Shown piece after piece: positions 7,378-15,401 of a stretch of 39,923 nt of DNA. The DNA comes from Betaproteobacteria bacterium (GTDB taxonomy: Bacteria; Pseudomonadota; Gammaproteobacteria; Burkholderiales; JAEUOS01). The notes beneath the pieces are model-generated. The model was not told the DNA's origin, ran no database searches, and was given only the letters and a program-made list of their open reading frames with translations. Each line of letters opens with the position of its first letter. The stretch's first letter is position 1. Location of the stretch: contig JAQGMJ010000006.1 in NCBI GenBank assembly GCA_028292405.1, forward strand, positions 1-39,923. Direction: 5' to 3'. Position numbers and translations under genes: made by a program.

Positions 7378-8124
7378 CTACTCGCTAGCCTGCACCACCC
7401 GCCCATTCAGCGGCTGCACCGGCCGGGCGTTCATCTGGAATATTTTCTGGAAGGCCGCTACTTGCGCGACTGAGATTTCGACCGGCTCTTTGAGCACGTG
7501 CCAGGCCACGCCTTCGCTGCAGGGCGGGGTGGTGAGGGAGCCGTTGTAGGTGTAGTAGGCGAGCGACTTGGGGAGCAGGGCGCTGGTGTCCAGGTTGGCG
7601 GCGAGGGGGGCTTTGCCTTCTTTCGCGGGGAGGTTGGCGAAGATGGTTTTCAGGGCGGCGTTTTCCTTGCCGGTTTTGAAGAGGACGCCGACGACGGCGA
7701 GTTTGCCGGCTTCGTTGCGGTGGACCAGGTGGGCGACCAGGGGGTAGTTTTTGCCGTCGATCTTTTCTTCGCTGGGGGTGTGGAAGTGGAATTGCAGCAG
7801 CTTGTAGCCGCCTGAGGGCACGGTGGTCATGCCGCCGTCGGCGAGGTTGATCTGGATGGTGTGGCCGTTGTTGACCAGTTCGCCGGCGGAGCTTTTGTAG
7901 GCGGGCTTGATGGGCGCGAGTGCGGCCTTTTTGGCGTCCTTCGACTGGATGTCGATGGGCGATTGTTCCTTGCCGAGCTTGCAGCTTTCGAAGGTCTTGT
8001 CGATGTCGCCCCACTTGGCGGGGTTTTCCTTGCCTTCGTAGGTCCAGTGGGCGGCGCCTTCGGCCAGCACCTGGCCGCTGCCAAATGCAATCAACAGGCC
8101 GAGCAATATCTTGTTCGCTTTCAT
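7378..8124 (-). CDS. Alpha-type carbonic anhydrase, periplasmic
   Basis: This 248-residue enzyme is predicted to hydrate CO2 to bicarbonate in the periplasm. A Sec signal peptide (MKANKILLGLLIAFGSGQVLA) is cleaved near residue 21. The alpha-class core is complete. QSPIDI is at 54-59. The zinc ligands are His113 and His115 in QFHFHTPSE and His132 in AHLVH. The TTPPCSEGV loop is at 198-206. Cys48 and Cys202 are placed to form the usual disulfide of bacterial alpha enzymes. The ribosome site GGAGAG lies 5 bases before the ATG. It could supply bicarbonate or buffer pH. It appears to be transcribed separately from the icmF unit upstream. Confidence 0.95.
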   Translation of the reverse strand: MKANKILLGLLIAFGSGQVLAEGAAHWTYEGKENPAKWGDIDKTFESCKLGKEQSPIDIQSKDAKKAALAPIKPAYKSSAGELVNNGHTIQINLADGGMTTVPSGGYKLLQFHFHTPSEEKIDGKNYPLVAHLVHRNEAGKLAVVGVLFKTGKENAALKTIFANLPAKEGKAPLAANLDTSALLPKSLAYYTYNGSLTTPPCSEGVAWHVLKEPVEISVAQVAAFQKIFQMNARPVQPLNGRVVQASE

Positions 8125-8297
8125 TTTTTCTCTCCTTGGGTGCGCGGTGTAGACGGTTGTCTACGGCGGGCTTTGATTTGTTGTGGCGGCGTTCTCGATG
8201 AAGGAAACGCGGCTGCCTCGCCAGAGGGCCATCATACGCGCGACCTAGTGGCTCAAGGGACTGCTTAGGCGCGTGTTGCCGGGTTACGCCGCGAAAA

Positions 8298-8612
8298 TCA
8301 TTCGAGGTTGGCGTCAGCTACCGGTTTGGAGGCGGGGCGCTCCAGGTCACAGTGCAAGCAACGATGGCCGTTGCCCTTGGCCCAGTAACAGTGGCGGAAC
8401 GAATTTCTGCAGCGTGGGCATTTGAACAAATTCACAAACTGCATCGACACCATGGTGCTGAAGAAAAACACCACAACCAGAAACGGCCATAGGGCGCCGA
8501 TGCGCGGCAATTCCATGCTGGCCAGGATCGAAAGCAACAGGCCGGCGAGCGAGACTTTGAGCCAGCGCTCATTCCAGCGCAGCGTCTTCCATGCGTCTTC
8601 GTAGCTTTCCAT
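8298..8612 (-). CDS. Small membrane protein with C-terminal zinc ribbon
   Basis: This is a 104-residue unknown protein. An N-terminal amphipathic stretch is followed by two hydrophobic segments (about 19-34 and 43-61). A cytoplasmic-looking tail carries two CxxC knuckles, CPRC (about 65-68) and CLHC (about 85-88), a likely zinc ribbon. It begins only 6 bases after the icmF stop codon, and its ribosome site (TAAGG) includes that stop codon, so it is cotranscribed and probably coupled with icmF. A role connected with the mutase is unproven. Confidence 0.8.
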   Translation of the reverse strand: MESYEDAWKTLRWNERWLKVSLAGLLLSILASMELPRIGALWPFLVVVFFFSTMVSMQFVNLFKCPRCRNSFRHCYWAKGNGHRCLHCDLERPASKPVADANLE

Positions 8613-8618
8613 TGCGCC

Positions 8619-11600
8619 TTACATGCTGCGTCGGTACTGCCCGCCGACTTCGAACAGCGCATTCGTAATCTGCCCCAGCGAGCAGACGCGCGCGGCTTGC
8701 ATCAGGACTTCGAAGACGTTTTTGTTGTCGATCACGGCTTGCTGTAGCTGCGCGAGCATGGGCGGCGCGGTGTCGGCGTGGCGGGTGTGGAAGTCGGTTA
8801 GGCGGTGGAGTTGGCTTTGCTTTTCTTCTTCCGTTGAGCGGATGAGTTCGATTTTTTGCGGGACGCCGGTGTCGGCGGGGTTACGGAAGGTGTTGACGCC
8901 GATGATGGGGTAGGAGCCGTCGTGTTTTTTGTGTTCGTAGAACATCGACTGTTCCTGGATCTGGCCGCGCTGGAAGCCGGTTTCCATCGCGCCGAGTACG
9001 CCGCCGCGTTCGCTGATGGCTTCGAATTCTTTCAGGACTGCTTCCTCTACGAGGTCGGTTAATTCGTCGATGACGAAGGCGCCCTGGTTGGGGTTTTCGT
9101 TTTTGGCGAGGCCCCATTCGCGGTTGATGACGAGTTGGATGGCCATGGCGCGGCGCACGCTCTCTTCGGTGGGGGTGGTGATGGCTTCGTCGTAGGCGTT
9201 GGTGTGCAGGCTGTTGCAGTTGTCGTAGATGGCAATCAGCGCCTGCAGAGTGGTGCGGATGTCGTTGAACGCGATTTCCTGCGCGTGCAGGCTGCGGCCG
9301 CTGGTTTGCACGTGGTACTTGAGTTTCTGGCTGCGGTCGTTGCCGCCGTATTTGTTCTTGACGGTGGTGGACCAGATGCGGCGGGCGACGCGGCCAAGCA
9401 CGGTGTATTCGGGGTCCATGCCGTTGCTGAAGAAGAAGCTCAAGTTGGGCGCGAAGTCGTCGATGTGCATGCCGCGCGCGAGGTAGGCTTCTACGAAGGT
9501 GAAGCCGTTGCTCAGCGTCAAGGCAAGCTGGGTGATGGGGTTGGCGCCGGCTTCGGCGATGTGATAGCCGGAGATGCTGACGCTGTAGAAATTCCGCACC
9601 TTGTTTTGCACGAAGTATTGGGCGATGTCGCCCATTACCTTCAATGAAAACTCGGTGGAGAAGATGCAGGTGTTCTGGCCCTGGTCTTCCTTCAGGATGT
9701 CGGCCTGCACGGTGCCGCGCACGTTTTCGAGGACCCAGGCTTTGATTTTCGCTCGCTCTTCTTCGCTGGGCTGGTGCTTGTGTTCGGCGATGAACTTGTC
9801 GATGTTCTGGTCGATGGCGGTGTTCATGAAGAACGCGAGTATCGTCGGTGCGGGACCGTTGATGGTCATCGAAACGCTGGTGTTCGGGCTGGTAAGGTCG
9901 AAGCCGCTGTAGAGGACTTTCATGTCTTCCAGCGTGGCGATGCTCACGCCGGAGTTGCCGACCTTGCCGTAGATGTCCGGGCGCAGGTCGGGGTCGTTGC
10001 CGTAGAGGGTGACCGAGTCGAAGGCGGTGGAGAGGCGCTTGGCGTCCATGTCTTTGGAGACGTGGTGAAAACGCTTGTTGGTGCGAAAGGCGTCGCCCTC
10101 GCCGGCGAACATGCGGGTGGGGTCTTCGTTTTCGCGCTTGAAGGGGAACACGCCGGCCGTATACGGGTAGGCGCCAGGGACGTTTTCCAGCATCAGCCAG
10201 CGCAGGAGCTCGCCGTGGTCTTCGTATCGGGGGAGGACGACTTTGCGCAGCTTGGTGCCGCTGAGTGATGTGTACGTTAAGGCGGTGCGGATTTCGCGGT
10301 CGCGGATTTTCACCACATATTCATCGCCGGCGTAGGCTTGTTGCGTGGCGGGCCACTGCGCCAGGAGTTGCTTGGACTCGGCGGTGAGGCGGGCGTCGCG
10401 GTCGGCGGCGAGTTGATCCAGTTGAAGCAGCGGGGCGTTGGCTTGCGCGGCGCCTTTGGCTTCGCCGAGCATTTGCTTCGCCGCGCGCAATTGCTGCGCT
10501 TCGCGGGCGATGAGCATTTGCTCGCGCACGTGGGCGTGGTATCCGCGCACGGTGTCGGCGATTTCGGAGAGGTAGCGCGTGCGCGCGGGCGGGACGATGG
10601 GGGTCTGGTTGGTGCTGGCCTTGGCGCTTACGTGGGGCAGGCGCCCTTGCGCGAGCTTGAGGCCGAGTTCGGTAAGCTTTGGGGTGATGGCCTGGTAGAG
10701 CGCGGTGACGCCGTCGTCGTTGAAGCGGCTGGCCATCGTTCCATACACCGGCATGTCTTCGGTCGGCTTGCTCCAGGCTTCGCGGTTGCGCTGGTACTGC
10801 TTGCGCACGTCGCGCAGCGCGTCGGCGGCACCCTTGCGGTCGAACTTGTTGATGGCGACGAAGTCGGCGAAGTCGAGCATGTCGATCTTCTCCAGTTGCG
10901 AGGCAGCGCCGAACTCCGGGGTCATGACGTAGAGGCTCGTATCAACGAGCGGCACGATGGCGGCGTCGCCCTGGCCGATGCCGGAGGTTTCGACCAGTAT
11001 CAAATCGAAGCCGGCGACCTTGCAGGCGGCGATGACATCCGGCAGTGCTTGCGAGATCTCGCTGCCGGCTTCGCGGGTGGCGAGCGAGCGCATGAAAATG
11101 TGCGGATGGTTGATCGCGTTCATGCGGATGCGGTCGCCCAGCAAGGCGCCGCCGGATTTGCGGCGCGAGGGGTCGATGGAGATCACGGCGATCTTCAGCG
11201 CTTCGTTCTGGTCGAGGCGAAAGCGGCGGATCAACTCGTCGGTGAGCGAGCTTTTTCCCGCGCCGCCGGTGCCTGTGATGCCCAGCGTGGGGGTGGCGAT
11301 GGTTTTGGCCTGGGCGATGAGCGCGTCGCGCAGGGCGGGGTCGGCCTTCTTGTTTTCGAGAGCGGTAATCAACTGGGCCAGCGCACGGCGCTGGGGTTGC
11401 GCCGGGCCGCGGATGGCGTCAAGAGCCCTGGGCGCGTAGGTGGAGAGGTCCACGTCGCAGGCGGAGAGCATGTCCCAGATCATCCCGACCAGGCCCATCT
11501 TCTGCCCGTCTTCGGGCGAGTAGATGCGTGTCACGCCGTAGGCGTGCAGCTCGGCGATTTCATCGGCCACGATCACCCCGCCGCCGCCGCCGAACACCTT

Positions 11601-11903
11601 GATGTGCGCGCCGCCGCGCTCGCGCAGCAGGTCGATCATGTACTTGAAGTATTCGACGTGGCCGCCCTGGTAGGAAGACATGGCGATGCCCTGCGCATCT
11701 TCCTGCAGCGCGGCGGTGACGACTTCATCGACCGAGCGGTTGTGGCCCAGGTGGATCACCTCGGCGCCGCTGCTTTGCAGGATGCGCCGCATGATGTTGA
11801 TCGAGGCGTCATGACCGTCGAAGAGCGACGCGGCGGTAACGAAGCGCACCTTGTTCGTGAGCCGGGCTTCGGCGAGGTTTTTTTGCACGGAAAGATCGGT
11901 CAT
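8619..11903 (-). CDS. icmF: Fused isobutyryl-CoA mutase IcmF
   Basis: This is a 1094-residue adenosylcobalamin enzyme that interconverts isobutyryl-CoA and n-butyryl-CoA (and possibly pivalyl/isovaleryl-CoA), with its own G-protein chaperone in one chain. The order is typical. The B12-binding domain is at about 17-150, with [11 protein letters not shown] (His31 as cobalt ligand) and VFGGGGGVI. The MeaI-like GTPase domain is at about 205-400, with P-loop GTGGAGKS (211-218) and NKFD (352-355). The large mutase domain follows at about 560-1090, with the [15 protein letters not shown] region. The ATG at 11903 is chosen because homologues begin at this point. Upstream in-frame codons are Arg-rich filler. 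The length matches the family. A 22-bp palindrome about 120 bases upstream suggests regulation by acyl-CoA or branched-chain metabolism. Confidence 0.97.
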   Translation of the reverse strand: MTDLSVQKNLAEARLTNKVRFVTAASLFDGHDASINIMRRILQSSGAEVIHLGHNRSVDEVVTAALQEDAQGIAMSSYQGGHVEYFKYMIDLLRERGGAHIKVFGGGGGVIVADEIAELHAYGVTRIYSPEDGQKMGLVGMIWDMLSACDVDLSTYAPRALDAIRGPAQPQRRALAQLITALENKKADPALRDALIAQAKTIATPTLGITGTGGAGKSSLTDELIRRFRLDQNEALKIAVISIDPSRRKSGGALLGDRIRMNAINHPHIFMRSLATREAGSEISQALPDVIAACKVAGFDLILVETSGIGQGDAAIVPLVDTSLYVMTPEFGAASQLEKIDMLDFADFVAINKFDRKGAADALRDVRKQYQRNREAWSKPTEDMPVYGTMASRFNDDGVTALYQAITPKLTELGLKLAQGRLPHVSAKASTNQTPIVPPARTRYLSEIADTVRGYHAHVREQMLIAREAQQLRAAKQMLGEAKGAAQANAPLLQLDQLAADRDARLTAESKQLLAQWPATQQAYAGDEYVVKIRDREIRTALTYTSLSGTKLRKVVLPRYEDHGELLRWLMLENVPGAYPYTAGVFPFKRENEDPTRMFAGEGDAFRTNKRFHHVSKDMDAKRLSTAFDSVTLYGNDPDLRPDIYGKVGNSGVSIATLEDMKVLYSGFDLTSPNTSVSMTINGPAPTILAFFMNTAIDQNIDKFIAEHKHQPSEEERAKIKAWVLENVRGTVQADILKEDQGQNTCIFSTEFSLKVMGDIAQYFVQNKVRNFYSVSISGYHIAEAGANPITQLALTLSNGFTFVEAYLARGMHIDDFAPNLSFFFSNGMDPEYTVLGRVARRIWSTTVKNKYGGNDRSQKLKYHVQTSGRSLHAQEIAFNDIRTTLQALIAIYDNCNSLHTNAYDEAITTPTEESVRRAMAIQLVINREWGLAKNENPNQGAFVIDELTDLVEEAVLKEFEAISERGGVLGAMETGFQRGQIQEQSMFYEHKKHDGSYPIIGVNTFRNPADTGVPQKIELIRSTEEEKQSQLHRLTDFHTRHADTAPPMLAQLQQAVIDNKNVFEVLMQAARVCSLGQITNALFEVGGQYRRSM

Positions 11904-12022
11904 CGCGGCGGCCTCGGACGCCGGGCGCAGCCGGCGGCGGTTTGTCTTCAATTTTGGCGTTTGGGTGATTCTAGTCCTGCCGGGCGCAGGGCGAACCGCA
12001 TACACCCACAAGGCTAGAGTAC

Positions 12023-12044
12023 TTGACGTTTACGTAAACGTCAA
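12023..12044 (-). promoter_or_regulatory. 22-bp perfect palindrome, operator of icmF
   Basis: The half-site TTGACGTTTAC is repeated exactly in inverted orientation over 12023-12044. On the minus strand its outer edge supplies a -35 box (TTGACG), and the rest fills the spacer before a weak -10 (TACTCT). This is the geometry of MerR-family-controlled promoters. From memory it resembles LiuR-type sites governing branched-chain acyl-CoA catabolism, which would suit icmF. That family assignment is tentative, while the palindrome itself is certain. Confidence 0.75.
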
Positions 12045-12135
12045 CCTTGCCCTTTTCCGCCCATTTGCGCCTCCGCGGTATGTCGCTTGCTGCCCTCAGG
12101 TACGCCGGCACGCCGGTAATTCTCGGAGACACGCG

Positions 12136-12351
12136 ATGAGCAAACAAGACCGCAACACCCAGCGCGAGCAAGACCGCCAGAACCTCGAAAGCGCGGACCT
12201 GCAAAGCAACAAGCCGGAACAGTCGCGCGGCACGCCACAACGCGACAGCGCCAAATCTGTAGCGCGCGAACGCGACACCGCCAAGGGCCAGCCGGGGCCC
12301 GCCGGGCGCAATGCCGAGGACCTGAAGAGGCAGGACGACGGCTTGAAGTAG
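12136..12351 (+). CDS. Disordered hydrophilic mini-protein A (71 aa)
   Basis: This 71-residue protein begins MSKQDRNTQREQDRQNLESA. It is almost devoid of hydrophobic residues and rich in Gln, Arg, Asp, Lys and Ser, so it is predicted to be intrinsically disordered. The start is supported by GGAG 7 bases upstream. The opening MSKQ(D/E)R is shared with the next gene, so the two are diverged copies. Such hydrophilic proteins often protect cells in desiccation or other stress, but there is no direct evidence for this here. It is transcribed away from icmF. Confidence 0.75.
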   Translation: MSKQDRNTQREQDRQNLESADLQSNKPEQSRGTPQRDSAKSVARERDTAKGQPGPAGRNAEDLKRQDDGLK

Positions 12352-12382
12352 GGCGCGGGCTCTACGCGTACACATTAGGGGC

Positions 12383-12404
12383 GGTGTTGCCTCGTGGCGA
12401 CACC
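12383..12404 (+). terminator. Hairpin between the two mini-protein genes
   Basis: GGTGTTGCC (12383-12391) pairs with GGCGACACC (12396-12404) with one T-G wobble and a TCGT tetraloop. It lies 32 bases after the first mini-gene. No T-run follows, so it is a weak terminator or a structured leader of the second gene. Confidence 0.45.
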
Positions 12405-12490
12405 TGTAATAAACGGGAACATGCGGACGCGGCGCGGAGTCTCATCGATACCGGCGCTAGTGCCGGCCTTGATTTCATGGAGATATACAC

Positions 12491-12718
12491 ATGAGCAAAC
12501 AAGAGCGAAGTAACCAGAGTTCGGACAAGCAGCAAAAGCCCGACCAGAAGCAGCAGGGCGTCAAGCAGCAAGGCAACCCCTCCCAATCCTCCAGCGGCCA
12601 GGACGGTCAGCAACAACAGGCCGGAATGGACCGCGAAAAGCAGCAGGACACCGGTCACCACCAGAGCGGCGGCTTCGCCGGCTGGGAAGCGGACCACAAG
12701 AAGGATCTGAAGCAGTAG
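12491..12718 (+). CDS. Disordered hydrophilic mini-protein B (75 aa)
   Basis: This 75-residue protein begins MSKQERSNQSSDKQQKPDQK. It is extremely Gln/Lys/Ser-rich and ends in GGFAGWEADHKKDLKQ, a short tail with the only aromatic residues. GGAG lies 9 bases before the ATG. The same N-terminal signature as the preceding gene marks a tandem duplication followed by divergence. It is probably cytoplasmic and unstructured. A stress-protectant role is an inference from composition only. Confidence 0.75.
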   Translation: MSKQERSNQSSDKQQKPDQKQQGVKQQGNPSQSSSGQDGQQQQAGMDREKQQDTGHHQSGGFAGWEADHKKDLKQ

Positions 12719-12883
12719 CAGTGCAGGTTGCGCGCCGTCATGAGCATGGCGAGACGCCGGCATGGCCCTGAGTTCGATATCCGGCCGGCCGGCGCGTGAT
12801 CTTTGCGATCAGCGCGATTCCGTCGTGGAGCATAAGTGCCTGGGCCAGCGCGCCGGCACGCAAAGCTTGATGTGAAAGGACCC

Positions 12884-12912
12884 GCCCCGGCCTCGCGCCG
12901 GGGCCTTCATTT
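12884..12912. terminator. GC-rich hairpin between convergent genes
   Basis: GCCCCGGC (12884-12891) pairs with GCCGGGGC (12897-12904). CTTCATTT follows on the plus strand and GGGTCCTTTC on the minus strand. It lies between the mini-protein gene and the oppositely oriented GFA gene and probably serves both. Confidence 0.65.
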
Positions 12913-12957
12913 GTGGCTCTCGCCTGTGCGCGCGCTTGCTGGCGCGTGGTTCGCTGT

Positions 12958-13305
12958 CTACTTGTCGCGGCCGTCGTAAAACATTTTTTCCACCTTCTGC
13001 GGGTCGAAGCCTTCGACGCAGCGCGCGTTTACCGCGACCGTCGCATTGCCCTTCGGGTCCTTGCCTTCGGAGAACGGGGCAATGCCGCAGTTGGCGCAAA
13101 AATGATGGTCAAGCACGTGCTTGTTGAAGTGGTAAGTGGAAAGCTTTTCGCGCGGGGTGGTGAGGGTGAAGTCGGCCGCCGGGATGAACCACAGCATGCT
13201 GCCGCGGCGCATGCACATGGAGCAGTTGCACTCCATCACCTTGTCCAGTTCGCCTTCGGCTTCGAACGCGATGTTGCCACAGTGACAGCTGCCCTGGTAT
13301 TTCAT
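12958..13305 (-). CDS. GFA/CENP-V family zinc protein
   Basis: This 115-residue protein of the GFA (glutathione-dependent formaldehyde-activating, CENP-V) fold begins at the ATG at 13305, with GGAG 7 bases upstream. It shows the family's cysteine pattern: GSCHCGNIAFE (6-16), CNCSMC (27-32) and FCANCGIAPF (about 68-77), which bind two zinc ions. Members are usually single-domain proteins of this size. The reaction of most is unknown and the original formaldehyde role is disputed, so no substrate is proposed. It is divergent from the dehydrogenase gene at 13526. Confidence 0.88.
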   Translation of the reverse strand: MKYQGSCHCGNIAFEAEGELDKVMECNCSMCMRRGSMLWFIPAADFTLTTPREKLSTYHFNKHVLDHHFCANCGIAPFSEGKDPKGNATVAVNARCVEGFDPQKVEKMFYDGRDK

Positions 13306-13406
13306 TGTTCGTCTCCTTATGGGGATGGCCAGGATATTAAGACATAAGTTTACGACCGCTTGGGAATGGCGCAAGTTCAGGGCGACACGTTCCTCACATA
13401 CGCTGC

Positions 13407-13434
13407 ATTGTACTATCTCGTTGCAAAAGACAAT
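13407..13434. promoter_or_regulatory. Copy A of the 28-bp ATTGT-N18-ACAAT motif
   Basis: ATTGT (13407-13411) and ACAAT (13430-13434) are 18 bases apart, with the left half reading ATTGTACTAT and the right half AAAAGACAAT. The site covers the -35 box of the dehydrogenase promoter. Two more copies with identical spacing stand upstream of the 19593 operon. It is a likely repressor site, and the cluster's own GntR protein is the natural candidate. Confidence 0.7.
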
Positions 13435-13449
13435 GCGCTGCGGTATAGT
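13421..13449 (+). promoter_or_regulatory. Sigma-70 promoter of the dehydrogenase gene
   Basis: TTGCAA (13421-13426) and TATAGT (13444-13449) are separated by exactly 17 bases. The predicted transcription start is about 70 bases before the start codon at 13526. The -35 lies inside the 28-bp motif, so binding there would block RNA polymerase. Confidence 0.7.
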
Positions 13450-13525
13450 ACGCGCCGCACCCAGGTGCTGCCCCGGCCTTCTGACGGCCGGCGCGCCAAC
13501 CAGACGACACACCGGAGACATCAAC

Positions 13526-14593
13526 ATGCGCATCATGGTATTGCCCTGCGACGGCATCGGCCCCGAAATCACTGCAGCCGGCATGGAAGTATTGAAAGCC
13601 GCCGCCAGCGCCTACAAGCTCGACTTCACCTTCGACTACGAGGAAAGCGGCTTCGACAGCCTGAAGAAATATGGCACCACCCTGCGCCAGGAAACGCTCG
13701 ACCGCGCCAAGACCTACGACGGCGTCATCCTCGGCACCCAGTCGCACGCCGACTACCCGCCGCCGGAAGAAGGCGGGCGCAACGTCTCGGCCAGCTTTCG
13801 CGTCGGCCTCGACCTGTTCGCCAACGTACGCCCGGCGCGCACCCGCCCCTACCTGCCGACCAACATGCCGGTGGGCCGCACCATGGACCTGGTGATCATG
13901 CGCGAAGCCACCGAAGGCTTCTACGCCGACCGCAACATGACGCGCGGCTGGGGCGAAGTGATGCCCAGCCCGGACATGGCGCTTTCCACCCGCAAGATCA
14001 CCGCGCATTGCAGCGAGCGCATCGCCCGGGCCAGCTTCGAGCTGGCGATGAAGCGCCGCAAGAAGGTCACGGCGATCCACAAGCTGAACTGCTTCCTGAT
14101 GACCGACGGCCTGTTCATGCGCGAAGTGCGCAAGGTGGCCAAGGAATTCCCCGAAGTCGAGTTCGACGACCTGTTGGTCGATGCCTCCACCGCCTATCTT
14201 GTGCGCGACCCCTCGCGTTTCGACGTGCTCTGCGCCACCAACTTCTTCGGCGACATCCTCTCCGACCTGGCCAGCGAACTCTCCGGCAGTCTCGGTCTCG
14301 CCGGCTCGGTGAACGCCAGCAAGACCCACTGCTGCGCCCAGGCGCAGCACGGCTCGGCGCCCACCATCGCCGGCAAGGACATTGCCAACCCGACTTCGAT
14401 GATCCTGTCGATCGCCATGCTGGTGCAGTGGATGGGCGACAAGAACAACGACGCCAACCTGCGCAAGGCCGGCGACGCGATGGAAGCCGCGGTGGACAAG
14501 GTGCTGGAAAACCCGGCCACCCGTACCGCCGACATCGGCGGCAAGCTGGGTTGCAAGGCTTTCGGCGAGGCTGTGGCAAAGGCCGTAGTCTGA
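13526..14593 (+). CDS. Isocitrate/isopropylmalate/tartrate-type dehydrogenase (first copy)
   Basis: This 355-residue NAD(P)-dependent beta-decarboxylating dehydrogenase starts at the ATG at 13526, with CGGAG 8 bases upstream. Signature elements are GDGIGPEI-like (CDGIGPEITAAG), the substrate arginines in LFANVRPARTRP, MREATEGFY, TNFFGDILSDLASEL with metal-binding Asp residues, and HGSAPTIAGKDIANP for the nucleotide. It is similar in length and motifs to the enzyme at 23672. The substrate is probably a malate-type 2-hydroxy acid (isopropylmalate, D-malate or tartrate). Isolation from leucine genes and presence in an uptake/catabolic cluster favour a catabolic role over leucine synthesis. Confidence 0.9.
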   Translation: MRIMVLPCDGIGPEITAAGMEVLKAAASAYKLDFTFDYEESGFDSLKKYGTTLRQETLDRAKTYDGVILGTQSHADYPPPEEGGRNVSASFRVGLDLFANVRPARTRPYLPTNMPVGRTMDLVIMREATEGFYADRNMTRGWGEVMPSPDMALSTRKITAHCSERIARASFELAMKRRKKVTAIHKLNCFLMTDGLFMREVRKVAKEFPEVEFDDLLVDASTAYLVRDPSRFDVLCATNFFGDILSDLASELSGSLGLAGSVNASKTHCCAQAQHGSAPTIAGKDIANPTSMILSIAMLVQWMGDKNNDANLRKAGDAMEAAVDKVLENPATRTADIGGKLGCKAFGEAVAKAVV

Positions 14594-14594
14594 G

Positions 14595-14624
14595 CAGACA
14601 AAAGTAAAAATCTACTTTTGTCTG
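14595..14624 (+). terminator. First of three stem-loops after the dehydrogenase
   Basis: CAGACAAAAGTA (14595-14606) pairs perfectly with TACTTTTGTCTG (14613-14624) around a 6-base loop. It begins 2 bases after the stop codon. The stem is AT-rich. Confidence 0.7.
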
Positions 14625-14636
14625 ATTCTGATTAGT

Positions 14637-14668
14637 GTTGAATCGCTGGCAGAGCCAGACGATTCAAC
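14637..14668. repeat. Second stem-loop, 14-bp stem
   Basis: GTTGAATCGCTGGC (14637-14650) pairs with GCCAG-A-CGATTCAAC (14654-14668) with one bulged A and a 3-base loop. Its role is unclear. It may be an extra termination or mRNA-stability element between the convergent genes. Confidence 0.65.
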
Positions 14669-14683
14669 ATCTAAAAAGCCACG

Positions 14684-14713
14684 AAAAAAGCCCCGCTCGC
14701 GCGGGCTTTTTTT
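14684..14713. terminator. Bidirectional Rho-independent terminator
   Basis: AGCCC-C-GC (14689-14696) pairs with GCGGGCT (14701-14707) around TCGC. It is flanked by AAAAAA on the left and TTTTTTT on the right, so it works in both directions. It separates the dehydrogenase from the convergent racemase-like gene, whose stop codon is 2 bases away. Confidence 0.9.
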
Positions 14714-14714
14714 A

Positions 14715-15371
14715 CTACGACGCTTCCACCGCCGCGCGTATCGCTTCTACCGCCGAGTCCGGGCTGGTCAGCACTGGCGGCGTTGTGGCCGCCTCGACCG
14801 CCTCGCGCGCGCCAGCCATGGAAAACTGCGCCAGCAAAATCACGTCGCAATCCTTCAGGTTCTTTACCTGCCCGGCCACCATCTCGTGGTGGCGCTGCGC
14901 GTCGCCGGCCTGGAGGATCTGCTGCGCCCCGTCCGCGCAGGCGGTGGCTATCGATACGTCGATGTTCTGCTTGATCGCCATCTCGCGCAACTCGTCGACC
15001 ATCGGCTGCAGCGAGGGCAGGAAGGTGGCGATCAGGCCGATGCGCCGGCCGCGCTTCAATGCGTCGGTGAACATTGCCTCGTTCGGCTTGAACACCGGCA
15101 CGGGCAGGCGGCGCTGCACCGACTCGATCGCCGGGCCGAAGGCAGAGCAGGTGTAGAGAATGCCATCGGCGCCCACGCTGATGGCGTAGTCGGCCAGGGT
15201 GTCGAAGCGGCGGTACATGTCCGCATCCAGTTCGCCCGGCTTGCGGTCGGCGGCGAGCCGGTCTTCCAGCAGGTTCATGCGCTCGGCCTCGGGCCAGAGG
15301 CGCTTGAAGGAGGCTTCGATCGGCGCCATCGCCACTTGGACGGCGTGGATCAGGCAGATGCGGTGGGTCAT
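14715..15371 (-). CDS. Aspartate/glutamate racemase-superfamily protein
   Basis: This 218-residue protein belongs to the Asp/Glu/hydantoin racemase fold. The first catalytic cysteine motif is present (ILYTCSAFGPAIES, Cys about 75), and the product-side motif VFKPNEAMF is also seen. The second half has LLAQFSMAGA, where two-base racemases carry Cys. Here it is Ser, so a simple two-cysteine racemisation is doubtful. Single-cysteine relatives include arylmalonate decarboxylase and maleate isomerase. It is the last gene of the minus-strand operon, 30 bases after the GntR gene. A role in isomerising or decarboxylating the acid taken up by the cluster's binding proteins is an inference. Confidence 0.85.
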   Translation of the reverse strand: MTHRICLIHAVQVAMAPIEASFKRLWPEAERMNLLEDRLAADRKPGELDADMYRRFDTLADYAISVGADGILYTCSAFGPAIESVQRRLPVPVFKPNEAMFTDALKRGRRIGLIATFLPSLQPMVDELREMAIKQNIDVSIATACADGAQQILQAGDAQRHHEMVAGQVKNLKDCDVILLAQFSMAGAREAVEAATTPPVLTSPDSAVEAIRAAVEAS

Positions 15372-15401
15372 GGCAGGCTTACGGTCTGTTAAAGGAAAAA
15401 A

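Noticed and set aside
10338..12017. Long plus-strand open frame (559 codons) over icmF
   Set aside because: It is antisense to icmF, whose domains are complete, and has low-complexity composition.
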